Position numbers and translations under genes: made by a program | The notes under the pieces: model-generated | Told to the model about the DNA's origin: nothing | The model's input: only the letters and a program-made list of their open reading frames with translations | Databases searched by the model: none | Shown: one piece after another, positions 19,600 to 31,173 of the stretch | How positions within the stretch are numbered: position 1 is the first letter of the stretch | How the letters are laid out: each line of letters begins with the position of its first letter | Assembly (NCBI GenBank): GCA_001179505.1 | Contig: CDMY01000446.1 | Span: forward strand, 1-64,000 | Direction of reading: 5' to 3' | DNA length: 64,000 nt | Source of the DNA: Vitrella brassicaformis | Lineage: Eukaryota > Sar > Vitrellaceae

Positions 19600-20440
19600 T
19601 GCTCCGTCGGACGGATGGCGACTTGCTTGCGGGCTGTTCACACACACACCATATACATACATCAATGTGTTGTCTCCGTGGGTGCTGGTGCCATGCATTC
19701 CTGTGGATGCCACGCTTGTGCCGTGCCGTGCCTGCCTTTCTGCGTGCGTACATATGCACTCTGCTGATATATGAATTCGATGGCCATCTATCTATCTGTG
19801 TGGGCCATGGCGGGCGGCCCCACGGCTGTCTGGGAAGGGGACAAGGGAGAGCTTACCGGGTCTGGGGATTTGTGAATGATAGCCTCGCTCTCTCCTGTCT
19901 CCTGTTGCGATGGGTAGCCATGCAAACGGGCGGGCCATGCAGATGGGAGATGGATGGCGGGAAAGACTAGGCGGCCAGGCGCCAGGTGGGCAAGGCAAGG
20001 AGGGCAGGCAGGTTTTGATCAACGAACGTATCGGTGCGCAAGCATCGCTGTCGCTGCCCCTCTCTCTGCCAACCTTCCTGTCTTTCTGCCTGCCTGCCTG
20101 CTTGGCTCACCTTGTCGACACATTACACGGTGAATGCATTAATTAGATGCATGTCGACTTGCTTGTGGACTCTCTACGTGTGTCAGTCATGGGTGTCAAT
20201 GATGTGCCCGTGCTTTGCTGGGCATCTGGTGCACCACCCCCACCAGATCACTATCATTCATCTCAACGGTCAACGAGTCATACATACCACAAAGACATGC
20301 CATGCACACCACAAGCTGCAGAACGAATGGCGCTCCGGGAACATCGTCCGTCGTACACGTGGTCAAGAAGAGACACCGCATCACATCAAAGAGCTCACAC
20401 GTGAGGAACAAGCAAGGCAGAACTACTGCGATGCGAACGA
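19600..20440. repeat. 0.92 kb tandem repeat, copy 2 (approximate ends)
   Basis: Second direct copy of the unit at 18690-19525. It stops right at the 3' end of the NmrA-like gene (stop codon at 20464). Confidence 0.8.
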
Positions 20441-20463
20441 ACCGAGACCCCTCTCTGTCTGTC

Positions 20464-21838
20464 TCACTCGTGCTTGCCCCCGCCCTTATAGAGGCCTGCA
20501 TTCTCCTGTACCCATTGCCTGAAGGTGCGGTGCGGCTGGAGGACTTTGAGCAGCCCCTCATCCGTCGTCATGGTCGCAAAGTGGCCGTCCCGCCATATCT
20601 GCATCATGTCAGCAACGGCAGCATCGGGGTTGCCGAAATGCGCATGCGCCCATTCACGGGGGGTCATATCGCGAACAGAGATCGGAGTGTCCAGCACCTC
20701 AGAATAGACCTGTGTGCACCCACACACCACACAATCAATGCTCACGTACGTGTACAGGTCTGTCGTGTGTGTGTGTGGATGAAGTGATTGATGTGTGCGC
20801 AGCGGACCGACCTTTGCAATCAGCTGAAAGTCCAGCAGTTCGGGCCCGGTGATCTCATATGTCGCGCCCACATGCTGCTGCCTCTCCTCTTCAGGCATGA
20901 TCAGCAGCCTCACGGCACACTCAGCGACGTCCCGAATATCGATCCAGCCCGCCTTGCTAGCCCGTGTGCAGTCGTAGATGCAGCGCTCCTTGGTGATGGT
21001 GGAGATGTCTATCAGGTGGTTCTGCATGTAGAAGCACGGGTGCAGGACGGTGAAGGGCACACCACTGGACCGAAGGAAGCCCTCGATGTGCGTGTGCTCC
21101 CGGCCATAAGCAACGGGTGCGTCGGTGCCGTAGATGGGATCTGCCGTGCCGGCCTTGACCTGATCCATCGACACAGACAGACAGACGAACGACAAATGGC
21201 ATTCATTGTCCAAATCATACATAGCTCTTGTCTGTCTGCTGGTTGTACCAGGTACTTGACGCCCTCCTCTTTGGCACACTCGATGAAGTTCTCCTCGTTG
21301 GCCGTCTGCTCCCCCTCCTTAGCCGTGTTGCCGCACACCAGAAAGGCCTCCGTGCAGCCCCGCAACGCATCCCTCAGGGCCTTCCTGTCCTGCACACACG
21401 GATGAACAGACAGGCCACCAGACAGTCAGTCATCGGTTTTGTGCCTGCCTCCCAGTCAGTAAGGTGCACGAGCTGCATCTCACTCACTCACCTTCATGTC
21501 GGCCAGCACCACCTTGACTCCCGGTAGTTGATCCATCCAGTCGGCACGGTGGCCACGTCTGTTCCGCACCAATGCCCTGAATGAATGAATGAATGCATTC
21601 TTGGATTGAGTTTCAGCCATCTCCTTCGTCTGTGCTGTGTGAGCCCCAAACGTACTTACCGAATCTCCCAGTCGGCATTGGCGAGTTGTCGTTGTTTCAC
21701 CAGCTCCTTGAGTACCTCGCCGCCTGTGCGGCCAGTGCAGCCTGTGATAGCGAAGATCCGCTTGGACGGTGTGAATGACATGGCGAGAGGCAACAGGGAC
21801 AGAAGGATTGGAAATGAAGAGCCACGCTTGAGGAACAT
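20464..21838 (-). CDS. NmrA-like NAD(P)-binding protein with plastid-type leader
   Basis: About five exons on the minus strand, from ATG 21838 to the stop at 20464, encode about 325 residues. The N-terminus MFLKRGSSFPILLSLLPLAM is a signal peptide, followed at once by SFTPSKR. A signal peptide followed by a Phe-initiated basic transit peptide is typical of proteins sent to red-lineage complex plastids. The mature part starts with a Rossmann strand and dinucleotide loop (RIFAITGCTGRTGGEVLKEL), then VKVVLADMKDRKALRDAL and AFLVCGNTAKEG. The later section (TVLHPCFYMQNHLIDI, WIDIRDVAECAVRLL, YEITGPELLDF) matches the NmrA/atypical short-chain dehydrogenase layout. Proteins of this kind act as NAD(P)H sensors or reductases; the substrate is unknown. 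Confidence 0.85.
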
Positions 21839-22639
21839 CTGCTTGAGGGAGCAGGGTTTGAAACCCTGGACCCACTAGGGGTGTGGGACGACACACTCCA
21901 CCGCACGCACGATCATTTAGAGAGAGGTCTCCATCAGCACACACATGCATTGGTTGCGAGTGATCCGCCAGGCAGCCAAACACAGTCACACACCCCGGAG
22001 CATCACATCAAAATCGGCCATTGCAGCAGCGAAGAGCACCAAGCGCACCCACAGCCCCACCCCCAGGCAGCCAGCGAGCCATGAGGACGAGAAGATCTCT
22101 TACAGACAGACAGACAGACAGACAGACAGAGACGTAGAGGGGGAGGGAGAGACGCACCGATAGCGCACGGACAAAAGGCACAGCCATAGCCTGACTAACG
22201 CAACGCATGCATCAGAGGCATATGGTGACCCCTGACCATCCCAAATCCAGAGCGAGTGGGTGGCACACCGAGCACCCCTCGTCCTGCGCACACACGGACC
22301 GGACAAAGAGAGGCCAAGAAACCCTCCTAATGACACACATACAACGCAATAATTGGATGACCGGAGACATTAATCGGCTTTGCGCGTGGCATTTCTGTGG
22401 CGTACCAGTGGTAGTTGGACCGCTCAATCAGACACCGCCACCTGTCGAGTGCACAGGGAGGGACACACTTGTGTGCTGTATGCCTTCCCTCCCTCCCTCT
22501 TTGGTACCTGCACTGCCCTCATCATCGCCGCCATCGTGGGAACCTAACACAACACATAAACACACAAACACACAAAACAAAAGCCACGTCGTGCCGTCCA
22601 TCCGGCCCGTGTTTGTGTGTGTCCCTACCACCGTCATCA
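21839..22639. other. Non-coding part of segmental duplication A
   Basis: Between the NmrA-like start codon and the stop of F-box-like copy A. Most of it is repeated at about 32250-32947. Contains a CAGA tetranucleotide run at 22102-22131. No gene is seen. Confidence 0.7.
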
Positions 22640-23504
22640 TCATTCTACTTGGCCGTCGAAGACGTATGGCGCCGCTCGCTCAAACGCCACACGGGCCAGC
22701 CGAGTGGTCACGGGGAAGCGGTCCTTGAAGGCACGCCACTCACCAGCGACAGGCGCCTCGGTCGTCCAGACCTGGACCCTCACTGCAGACAGACAATGAC
22801 AGAAAGAAAACACTGATGACACTTGACACCAGCAGAGCTGCATGTCGGTCGGCCTGACCGGTGCCGCCCCCCCAAGCGAAAAGGTTAATCCATGCGACGA
22901 AGGTGTGGCTGCTGTCGGTCAGCACCAGATCTCGAATAGGACCATTCCAGGTGAGTGTGGTGGTGCAGCCGGCCACTGGTGTGTGGGGCGAGTCCGTCAG
23001 CAGGCCATCCAGACGGCCGCCACCAACACGCCTGAACCAACCACACACACACACACACACAATCACACACGCACCCCTCTCGCCACTGGTTCCATTGGTG
23101 TGCTACCTGTTGAGTGCCATCAGTGTGTGACGATTGAGTGTCGCTAAGTGTGGTTGAGGCCAACGGTGAGTGTCGTAGAAGTGGAAGCAGATCATCCGCT
23201 TGGCGAAGGACGACACCGACGCATAGGTGTCCGGGTAGCGCACCGAAGTCCATTTGCCGGTGAAGCCAGAGTATTCGATGCGGCTTGCCACTGGTGGGCC
23301 ATGCTCTAGTCGGTGCTGCTGATACAGATGGCCGGCAAGGAGGGGCGGGTTGAGGTCCAGCTCGAAGCCGGGCTCGTCCTTGATGGCCCGCACCTCACCG
23401 TTGGCATAGCGGAAGATCCGCAGGCAGCTGCCGTTGCCATTGGCATGGCGGCCCACCACCATGAGCTGCGCCAACACACGGGGAACCGACAGATACGCCT
23501 ACAC

Positions 23505-23550
<46 letters not shown>

Positions 23551-23990
23551 ATGATGCCTCTCTGTTCGCTCCCGCCCCTCTGTGTGTGCCTTACCGTCTT
23601 GCTGGCGTGTGTGTTGATGTCGTCTGCTGTGAGGCTGAGAGGCAGCGCGCAGCAGCCACACTGCCCCGCCCACTCAATCACCTCGCCGATCTCCACCCAT
23701 TCTCCCTCCTCCATCACACACACAGTGTGATGAAGCAGGTCACACACGCCGAACTGCTCATCGTCGAACCGCATCAGCTGCACTTGCCGCCCGTTGACCA
23801 CCCGCCGCAGCCCCGCCTGTGAGCCCAGCGAGTGACGGAGCCGATCTCTCAGCTGGGCCGCTCCGAAGAGCTTGCTGAGCCATTTGCAGGTGGCTCTCAG
23901 CTGGAGTATGTCTGTGAGGCTGAGGAGGTAGAAGGTGCGGCGGCCAACGAAGATATACGAGAAGGGATGCTGCTGCTGATGTTGCTGCTG
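21849..23990. repeat. Segmental duplication, copy A
   Basis: About 2.1 kb repeated in the same orientation at about 32252-34320. The left edge is at gagcagggtttg, just upstream of the NmrA-like start. The right edge is near the MQQQ start codon of the F-box-like gene. The copies differ by scattered substitutions and small indels. Confidence 0.9.
22102..22131. repeat. (CAGA)n microsatellite
   Basis: Seven or more CAGA units in non-coding DNA inside duplication A. The matching position in copy B is much shorter. Confidence 0.85.
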
Positions 23991-23993
23991 CAT
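22640..23993 (-). CDS. F-box-like protein, copy A
   Basis: Four exons on the minus strand. It starts at MQQQHQQQHPFSYIF (ATG 23993) and ends at APYVFDGQVE with TGA at 22640-22642. The first exon has a divergent F-box-like segment (TFYLLSLTDILQLRATCKWL then SKLFGAAQLRDRL). Later exons read AYLSVPRVLAQLMVVGRHAN, RVGGGRLDGLLTDSPHTP and VRVQVWTTEAPVAGEWRAF. They form a beta-rich C-terminal domain of unknown family, presumably the substrate-binding part. All splice phases agree, so this copy appears intact. Its start codon is 180 bp from that of eIF5B on the other strand. The near-identical copy B at 32948-34313 is damaged. Confidence 0.75.
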
Positions 23994-24173
23994 CTGGAGA
24001 TGAAAAGCCAGGGGAAGAGGCAAAACGTCGGCGATCAGATCTGCGAGCTGCGCGAATAACAGCTTTCTCCAGAAGGTGAGTCGTCTGGTGCATATCCCAG
24101 GCGCCACAGCACTGATCTCGTGTGCATCTGTTGTGTTTCGGTTGTCAGATCACACCGACGAACATCTGTCACG
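23994..24173. promoter_or_regulatory. Divergent promoter between F-box-like copy A and eIF5B
   Basis: 180 bp between the two start codons. It is unique sequence outside the segmental duplication, so copy B does not share this promoter. Confidence 0.4.
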
Positions 24174-27100
24174 ATGGCACCGAAGCGTCGCGGCCGCAAA
24201 AAGGAGGACGATGATGATTTCGTCGAGAAGAGCGTCGACATCCTCAAGGAGCCACCAGCCGATGAGGATGACGGCGTGCCATCGCCTCAAGCTGGAGGCG
24301 GCAAGGGCAAGGGCAGAGCAAAGAAGGACAAGGGCGGCGGGGCAGGGGGGTTCGGGGCACTGGCGGGAAGTGACGATGATGACAAGGGTGACTTCACACA
24401 TCGTGGCAGCCACACACGCACACGCACACGCTCACAGGTACCCCGACAAGTCTGCTGTATGTCTGTGTGTTGTGTGGATCAGCTGGTGCATTGGCGGACG
24501 GCAAGCCAGCGGCTGATGATGACGAGGAAGAGGAGGAGGAGGTCGCAGCACCGGCAGCCGTGCCCAAGAAGAAAAACAGACGGGCCAAGAACAAACAAAA
24601 GGTGGGCAGGGTGCCCTGCAGGGACAGTAGTTACTAACACACGCACCATCGATGCGATGCACCTGTCTGTCTGTCTGTCTGTCTGTCGGTCTCAGGGCGG
24701 GTTCGCTGCGCTTGACGAGGATGGCGACGAGGAGCAGGAAGAGGAAGAGGGCGCCCAGCCATCGGCTGGCAAGAAGGGCGGCGGGTTTGCGGCCCTGACA
24801 GGCGGTGATGGGGATGACAACGAAGACGAGGAAGAGGACGAGCCCGTGAGCTCCATGCCGTCCACTGCATCGAGGCGAAAACAGAAGAAAAACCGAGCAA
24901 AGGTCAGGCAGGCAGGCAGGCACCACGCACACGGCCATCCCTTTTGTATTGGCTTGTTTTGGCAGGGTGGATTTGCGGATCTTGGGGGTGAGGACGAGGA
25001 TGAGATCAATGGGGAGGAGGAGAGCGCGCCCGCCAAGCAAGAAGAGCCGGAAGAGGCGCCTGTTCCTGAGGCCACCCCGGCTCCCGCCGCACCCAAAGCC
25101 AAAGCCAAGGCCAAGGGCAAGAAGGGCAAGAACAAAAAGAAGGTCAGTCAGCTGCAGGGCCCCGCCGGTGGCGTGAGGCGAATCCCTACTCATTTCTGCT
25201 TTATGTGTGTGTGTTCTCAGGCTGATGACGACGAGGATCTGGACGCCATCCTGGCAGAGATCGAGGGCAAGGCCAAGACGGTCGAAGCACCAGCACAAGA
25301 AGGTACACACACACATCGCCACTCCACCTCTTGTTTGTCTGCGAGCGACTGCGTTCCTGTGTGATGTCCTTTGGGTGCAGGCGAGGCCCCATGGGTGGGT
25401 GCTGAGGTCGAGGCGCCCCCGGTGCTGACCAAGAGCAAGGCGCGGCAGAAGAAGAAACAGCAGCAGAAAGGGGAGGACACCGAGGACATCGATGCCATAC
25501 TCGCGGAGATCGAGGGCAAGCCGAAGCCCGAGGCACCAACACCATCACCACCACAGCCACTGCCACAGCAGGAGGAGGAGCATCCGGCAGAAGAGGCTCC
25601 CAAAGGTAATGAAAGCGAGGGGCCGAGAGGGGGGCATGCAATGCATTGATCTTCACGCGTCCGGAGGAACTTGTGTGGCTGCGTTGTGCAGGTGAGGCGG
25701 CTGCAGCTGCTGAGGTGGCGGCCGAGGGGGCCAAGCCCGAGGAGACCCCAGCGGCGTCAGAACCGTTAGCCGCTCCGCAAGGCAAGGATCCGATCCACAG
25801 TACGCACCATACTCAGACATGGGTGACATGAGGATTACGTGCGTCTGTGCTTGTTGTAGGTGCAGCCGAGGAGCCCCCCGCTCCCGATGCTGTCACCGAG
25901 GCCACAGAGGAGACCGAAGGCACCACCGGTCTGCTGCTTTGCTCCCACACACGCGCACCTTGTGTCACTCACTGGACTGGAATTTTGGCTCTCCGTTCTC
26001 TTGATTTCTTGTTTCCTTGCTTGTTGTGCAGATGGTGTGTTGGACGAGGCGGCCAAGCGTGCGTTGAAGAACAAACTCAAGAAGGAGAAGAAAAAGGCCA
26101 AGGCCAAGGCTGCCGTCTCTGACGAGACCGAGGACAAGATAGCCGATGACCCAGAAGCCGCGCAGGCCGCCGAGGTGAGTGACGATAGGCGCAAAGCAAT
26201 GCCCACCGGCTTTTGTGGTGGTGATCTATCCCTGTGTGGTTGTCTTGCGTGTGCCTGAAGCAGGCGGCAGCTGCCCCAGCCCCTGCTCCATCGGCTGCAG
26301 CTGCTGACAAGGGCAAGAAGAAGAAGCCGGGGCCCGTCAGCGCCGCAGCGCGAGCAGCGCAGGAGCGGATACAGGCCATCAAAGAGGTCAGCACACTCGA
26401 TCACAGCACCACATGCGCGCAGAGGTCGGCACCGCAGGGGTGTGTGCGTGTGTGGGTGTGGTAGGCTGAGGAGCAGCGGAAGAAGGAGGAGGACGAGGTG
26501 CGCAAGAAGGAGGAGGAGCGTCTCCGCAAGATCGAGGAGGAAGAGGCGCGACAGGAGGAGGAACTCAAGAAGAAACGAGAGAAGAAGGAGGCACAGAAGG
26601 TGCGCACCGCACACCAGTGGGCTGGGCGCACACATGACTGTCATGTGTGGGTACGTGTGTGCTTGTCGTGTGGGTGTCTTCATCAGGTTCGTCGCCAGCA
26701 GTTAAAGAAGGAGGGCAAGTTGCTGAGCAAGGCCGAGAAGCAGCGGGCCGAGCGGGCGGCCGAATACAGACGACAGCTCGAGGAACAGGGGCTCATCCAG
26801 AGTAGCCAGCACCCGCACTCACACCTATCCATCCATCCATCCATCCATTCCGTTGTTCCCCTGTGTGTGCAGAGCGTCCCGAGGGTGAGTCAGCGCACAC
26901 CGAGGGGCCCAAGAAGACAGTGGTGGTGTCCGACCGGCGGAAGAAGAGGCGGCCGCAACACGACACCATTAATGGGCACGAGGAGGGCGGCGAGGGCGAC
27001 GTGACCATGGCCGACGAGGGCAAGGCAGACGAGGCCATGCAGCCTGTCGCAGACGAAACACACAAGGGTGAGCTATCTATGAGACACGTGGCGACACACG

Positions 27101-30100
27101 CGCGTGGGCGTATGGACACTTGTGTTGTGTGTGTGTGTGTAGATGAGGTTGAGGGAGAGGAGGAAGTGGATGATTGGGAGGCCCTCATCGACGAGGAGGA
27201 TGAGTCCAAGAAACAGCCACCAGCCATGGCTGAGCCGTCGGCTGCACCAGCCGCCCCTGCCGCCGGCAAGCCCGCCGCACCTGCCAGGGCCGCCAAACCT
27301 GAGCAAGACGTCCACATGGTAAGGCGAGGGGCCTCCTGCCGGGTTCACCGCACCCGCATTGATGTGATGTGGTTGGGGTGTGCTGTGCATTACTCAGGAG
27401 GAGGATGAGGAGGAGGAAGAGAGCGAGGAAGAAGAGAGCGAGGAAGAAGAGGTGCGCCGCGCCACACACAGACCATTATGTACCCACCCTGACTGGCACA
27501 ACTTCATTCGTGCATCTGATCTGCCTACCCTGCAGGATGAGGAAGAGGAGGACGAGTCCGACGAGGACGACCACCGCAGGCCCATGCTACGGGCCCAGCC
27601 CGTCCCGAAGGCCCCCAAGGTCGACAAGGCCACGGCGAGGCTGCGGTCACCCATCTGCTGCATCCTGGGACACGTCGACACCGGCAAGACCAAACTCCTC
27701 GACAAGATACGGCGCACCAACGTGCAGGAGGGTGAGGCCGGCGGCATCACACAACAGATCGGCGCCACGTTCTTCCCTAAGGAGGCACTCTGGGAGCAGT
27801 GCAAAAAGGTCGGTCAGCCAGTCCAGTCCACACCCCTCCCTACCCCGTGTGTACCGTGCGACTGCATGAATGTCCTTTCTTCTTTCCTTGGCCGGCCATC
27901 TCTGTCTTGTCAGGTGGATCCCGAGCTTGAGCTGCACGTGCCCGGCCTGCTCATCATCGACACGCCCGGGCACGAGTCGTTCAACAACCTTCGTGCGCGA
28001 GGGTCGTCTCTGTGTGACATCGCCATATTGGTGGTGGACATCATGCACGGGCTGGAGCCGCAGACGCTGGAGAGCCTGGGGCTGCTCAAGAAGCGCAAGT
28101 GTCCCTTCGTCATCGCCCTCAACAAGATCGACCGGATGTACCAGTGGGAGGACATCCAGTACACACCAGCCAAGGAGGCCATCGACAGGCAGCAGCCTTC
28201 TGTCAAGGTATGTAGGCATCAAATCGAGAGCGCTATTGGGCACGGCCCGGCCCACACAGGAGGACGGCCCATCTGACTGATTGTTGTGTGTGGTAACGTC
28301 AGGATGAGTTCAAGAACCGTGTGGATCAGTCTCTGGTGGCGTTGGCCGAGCAGGGCCTCAACTGCTTCGTCTACTGGGACAACCCCGACTTCCGCAGAAA
28401 CGTCAGTGTGGCCCCCACTAGCGCCATCACCGGCGAGGGCATCCCTGACCTGCTCATGCTGCTAGTCAAACTCACACAGGTCAGTCAGACACACAAGCAG
28501 CCAGCCGCAGAGAGAGGGGTCCATTACATTCATCCATATGTGTGTGTGTGTGTGGTTGTTCAGGACATCATGACGAGTGCCATCGTGTACAAGGAGGAGC
28601 TGCAGTGCACCATCCTGGAGGTCAAGAACATCGAAGGCCTCGGCACCACAATTGACGTTATTCTCGTCAACGGCACACTGCACGAAGGTGCGTACACATG
28701 ACATGGACGGACGTACCGATCCGACGATGCACGCAGAAGAAACACGTGTGTGTGTGTGTGTGTGTGGGTGTGTATACGTGTGTGCAGGCGACACCATCAT
28801 TGTGTGTGGGATGAGTGGGCCGATCGTCACAAACATCAGAGCCCTCCTCACGCCACAGCCGCTGAAGGAGCTGCGCGTCAAGGGCGAGTACATCCACCAC
28901 AAGCAAATACACGCTGCAATGGGCGTCAAAATCTCCGCGCAGGTTCGACCGTCCCGCCCTCACACAAAAGACGCACACCAAGGTGACGTTCATCTCCTAT
29001 GCCTCCTCAGGGTCTCGAGGACGCTGTGGCTGGCACGTCGCTGTTTGTGGTTGATCCTGACGATGAGGAGATGATAGAGGATTTGAAGGACGAGGTCATG
29101 GCCGACATGAGCGACATATTCAAGTCCGTCGACCGGTCCGGCAGCGGCGTATACGTCATGGCGTCCACGCTGGGCTCACTCGAGGCCCTCCTGGCCTTCC
29201 TCAAGGACTCCAAAATACCCGTCTTCTGCGTCAACATCGGTAAGCGGCGGCGCAGCGGCGCAGCAGGCCGACATGGGCGTGGGAGTGCTATCCGAATGTG
29301 TGTCTCTGTGTGTATCTGTCTGTCTGAAGGCACTGTCAACAAGATCGATGTCAAGAAGGCATCGGTGATGAAGGAGAAGGGGCACCCCGAATTTGCCACC
29401 ATACTCGCATTCGACGTCAAGGTCAGCTGGGCTGGGCTGGGTCTGTCGGCGTGACGCAAAGACATGCGGCCCGGCCTTGTCTGTGTGTCGTGTCGATCAG
29501 ATCGACAGTGAGGCGCGTAAGGAGGCTGAGCACCTGGGTGTTCGTATCATGTGGGCGGAGATCATCTACCACCTCTTCGACCAATTCACCGACTTCATGG
29601 CCAAATTCAAAGAGGACAAACGGTCGGTCAGCTCAGCCGTGTGTTGAGTGAGGACCGGTCAAGGCCTACGCAAATGCTGAAAAGTGTCGCTGTGTTGCTC
29701 TCCTGTCTGCTGCAGAAAGGAGAAGTCCAACGTGGCCGTGTTCCCCTGTGTGCTCAAGGTGCTGCCGCAATTCGTCTTCAACAAGAAGGACCCCATCGTC
29801 CTCGGTCAGACAGACATGCACACGTGAAAGTGCCACCCGACTTGGCCTGCACACACTCGTTTTGTGTCCTTCGCCAGGTGTGGTGGTTGAGGATGGCATC
29901 CTCAAGATCGGCACGCCCCTGTGCGTCCCCGATAAGGAGGTAAACAGCAGCCCAGCCACGCAGAGAGCGGACAGGGGGAACATCGGATGGCTTGACGCAC
30001 CGGCCTGGCCAATCAATGTACGTCTGTCTGGCTGTGTGGTCAGAACATGCGCATCGGTCAAGTTGGGAGCATCGAGAACAACAAGAAACCCGTCGACAGT

Positions 30101-30550
30101 GCCAGAAAGGGTAAGTTCAATAAGGTACCGACCCACCACACGAACGAACGTACCATCAGGAACTGCATGCGCATTGCGCCATGTGTTGTTATGTGCGAAG
30201 GGATGGAGGTGGCTATCAAGATTGTGGGCGACACGAGCGTTACATATGGCAAACAATTCGACCATACAAACAAGGTAAGTAAGCTGAGGTGAGGCCGCAG
30301 GTCGGTCGACACACAGCACAGCACAGCTGTGTGTGTGTGCGTTGTTTGTTCAGCTGTATTCGCGCATGACGCGTGACGCCATTGACTGCCTGAAGGAACA
30401 CTTCAGGGATGACCTCAACAAGGTAGGTAGACCAAACCCAGCAGAAAGCAGGCTAGATACAGTACTTACGTGTGGTGTGTGTCTTGTGTCATCCTCCAGG
30501 ACGACTGGAAGCTGGTTGTGGCCCTCAAGAAGGTCTTCGCCATCACCTGA
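24174..30550 (+). CDS. EIF5B: Translation initiation factor eIF5B
   Basis: Large multi-exon gene from [15 protein letters not shown] (ATG 24174) to KKVFAIT and TGA at 30548-30550. The N-terminal half is a charged, low-complexity arm: four GGFxAL + acidic units ([52 protein letters not shown]), two copies of [11 protein letters not shown]-type units, and a Lys/Glu coiled coil ([20 protein letters not shown]). The GTPase core follows with GHVDTGKT (G1), [10 protein letters not shown] (G2), DTPGHESF (G3) and NKID (G4). Domains II-IV of the family are present after it ([55 protein letters not shown]). eIF5B is the translational GTPase that joins the 60S subunit to the initiation complex in the cytosol. 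Confidence 0.97.
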
Positions 30551-31159
30551 CCGGCTCTTGTCTTGTCTGGCCTGTATTGCATCCCCTCCGCCTGTCTGTC
30601 TGACTTCGTTTCTGGTTGATTGGTGGCTTGGCGGGGCGGCCTCTCAAACTTCCCGTACATATTTGTACGCAAGGGATGGGCGGCTTTTAATGGATTGCGT
30701 GATGTGATTGTGTGTGCTCGCTGCGTGTACCTTTCTCTGACGGACGAAGTGGAGGCGAGAGGAAGGCGTATTTTTTCAACCCGATGCATGCCATCATTGG
30801 GTGCCGTGCAGTGGGTGTGCTATGCCTATGTATGTGGACATGACATCCACACGGCGAATGCAATGCATGGACGGAGTTTGTTGTTTGTTGGAGCAATGAA
30901 TGAATGAATGGATCCAAATGCAAGTGGGTTGAGCTAAGCAAAGAGTGATTTAAGCAGTGCGCAGTGCAAGGATGGAGTAGGCGTGTGAAACTTTCATGCT
31001 GCTCGCTCCTTTTGAATGATTCCGTGTCATCCCCTTCCCATAACATCCCCAAAGCCAGTCTCTCGCCTCGCCGCTCGGTGTGACTCGGTGCCTCCCGATG
31101 AATGATAGACGGCAGGGACTCTTAAGCGTCCCGCCTGTCATTCATCGGCGTACACAGTG
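30551..31159. other. Intergenic between eIF5B and truncated CCA enzyme
   Basis: About 600 bp between converging genes. It contains a long imperfect inverted repeat (31070-31173, listed separately). No coding exon is recognised; in particular none carries the missing C-terminal motifs of the CCA-adding enzyme. Confidence 0.6.
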
Positions 31160-31173
31160 TCACGCAGAGCGGC
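31070..31173. repeat. Long imperfect inverted repeat (hairpin)
   Basis: Arms of about 46-50 nt pair around an 8-nt loop (31120-31127, tcttaagc). The inner arms are gatgaatgatagacggcagg on the left and cctgtcattcatcgg on the right, and the outer ends match as gccgctc / gagcggc. The structure lies immediately after the last recognisable exon of the truncated CCA-adding enzyme. It could be a MITE, a transcription terminator-like fold or a small-RNA precursor. Confidence 0.75.

Larger units (their letters stand above)
18009..20463. other. Non-coding region with a 0.92 kb tandem repeat
   Basis: About 2.45 kb between the F-box-like locus and the 3' end of the NmrA-like gene. No frame looks coding. 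Most of it is two tandem copies of a unit of about 0.92 kb (listed separately), rich in CCTG/CAGG tetranucleotides. Confidence 0.7.

Noticed and set aside
18009-20463. Coding gene in the tandem-repeat region
   Set aside because: The open frames are Cys/His/Arg-rich products of CCTG and TG/CA repeats and are not conserved in frame between the two copies.
21850-21885. tRNA T-arm-like gggtttgaaaccc at the duplication edge
   Set aside because: No acceptor stem or anticodon arm can be built around it, and copy B has lost the symmetry (gggtttggaaaccc).
22090-22140. CRISPR-like short repeats
   Set aside because: The CAGA and CAGG runs are uninterrupted microsatellites without spacers, and the genome is eukaryotic.
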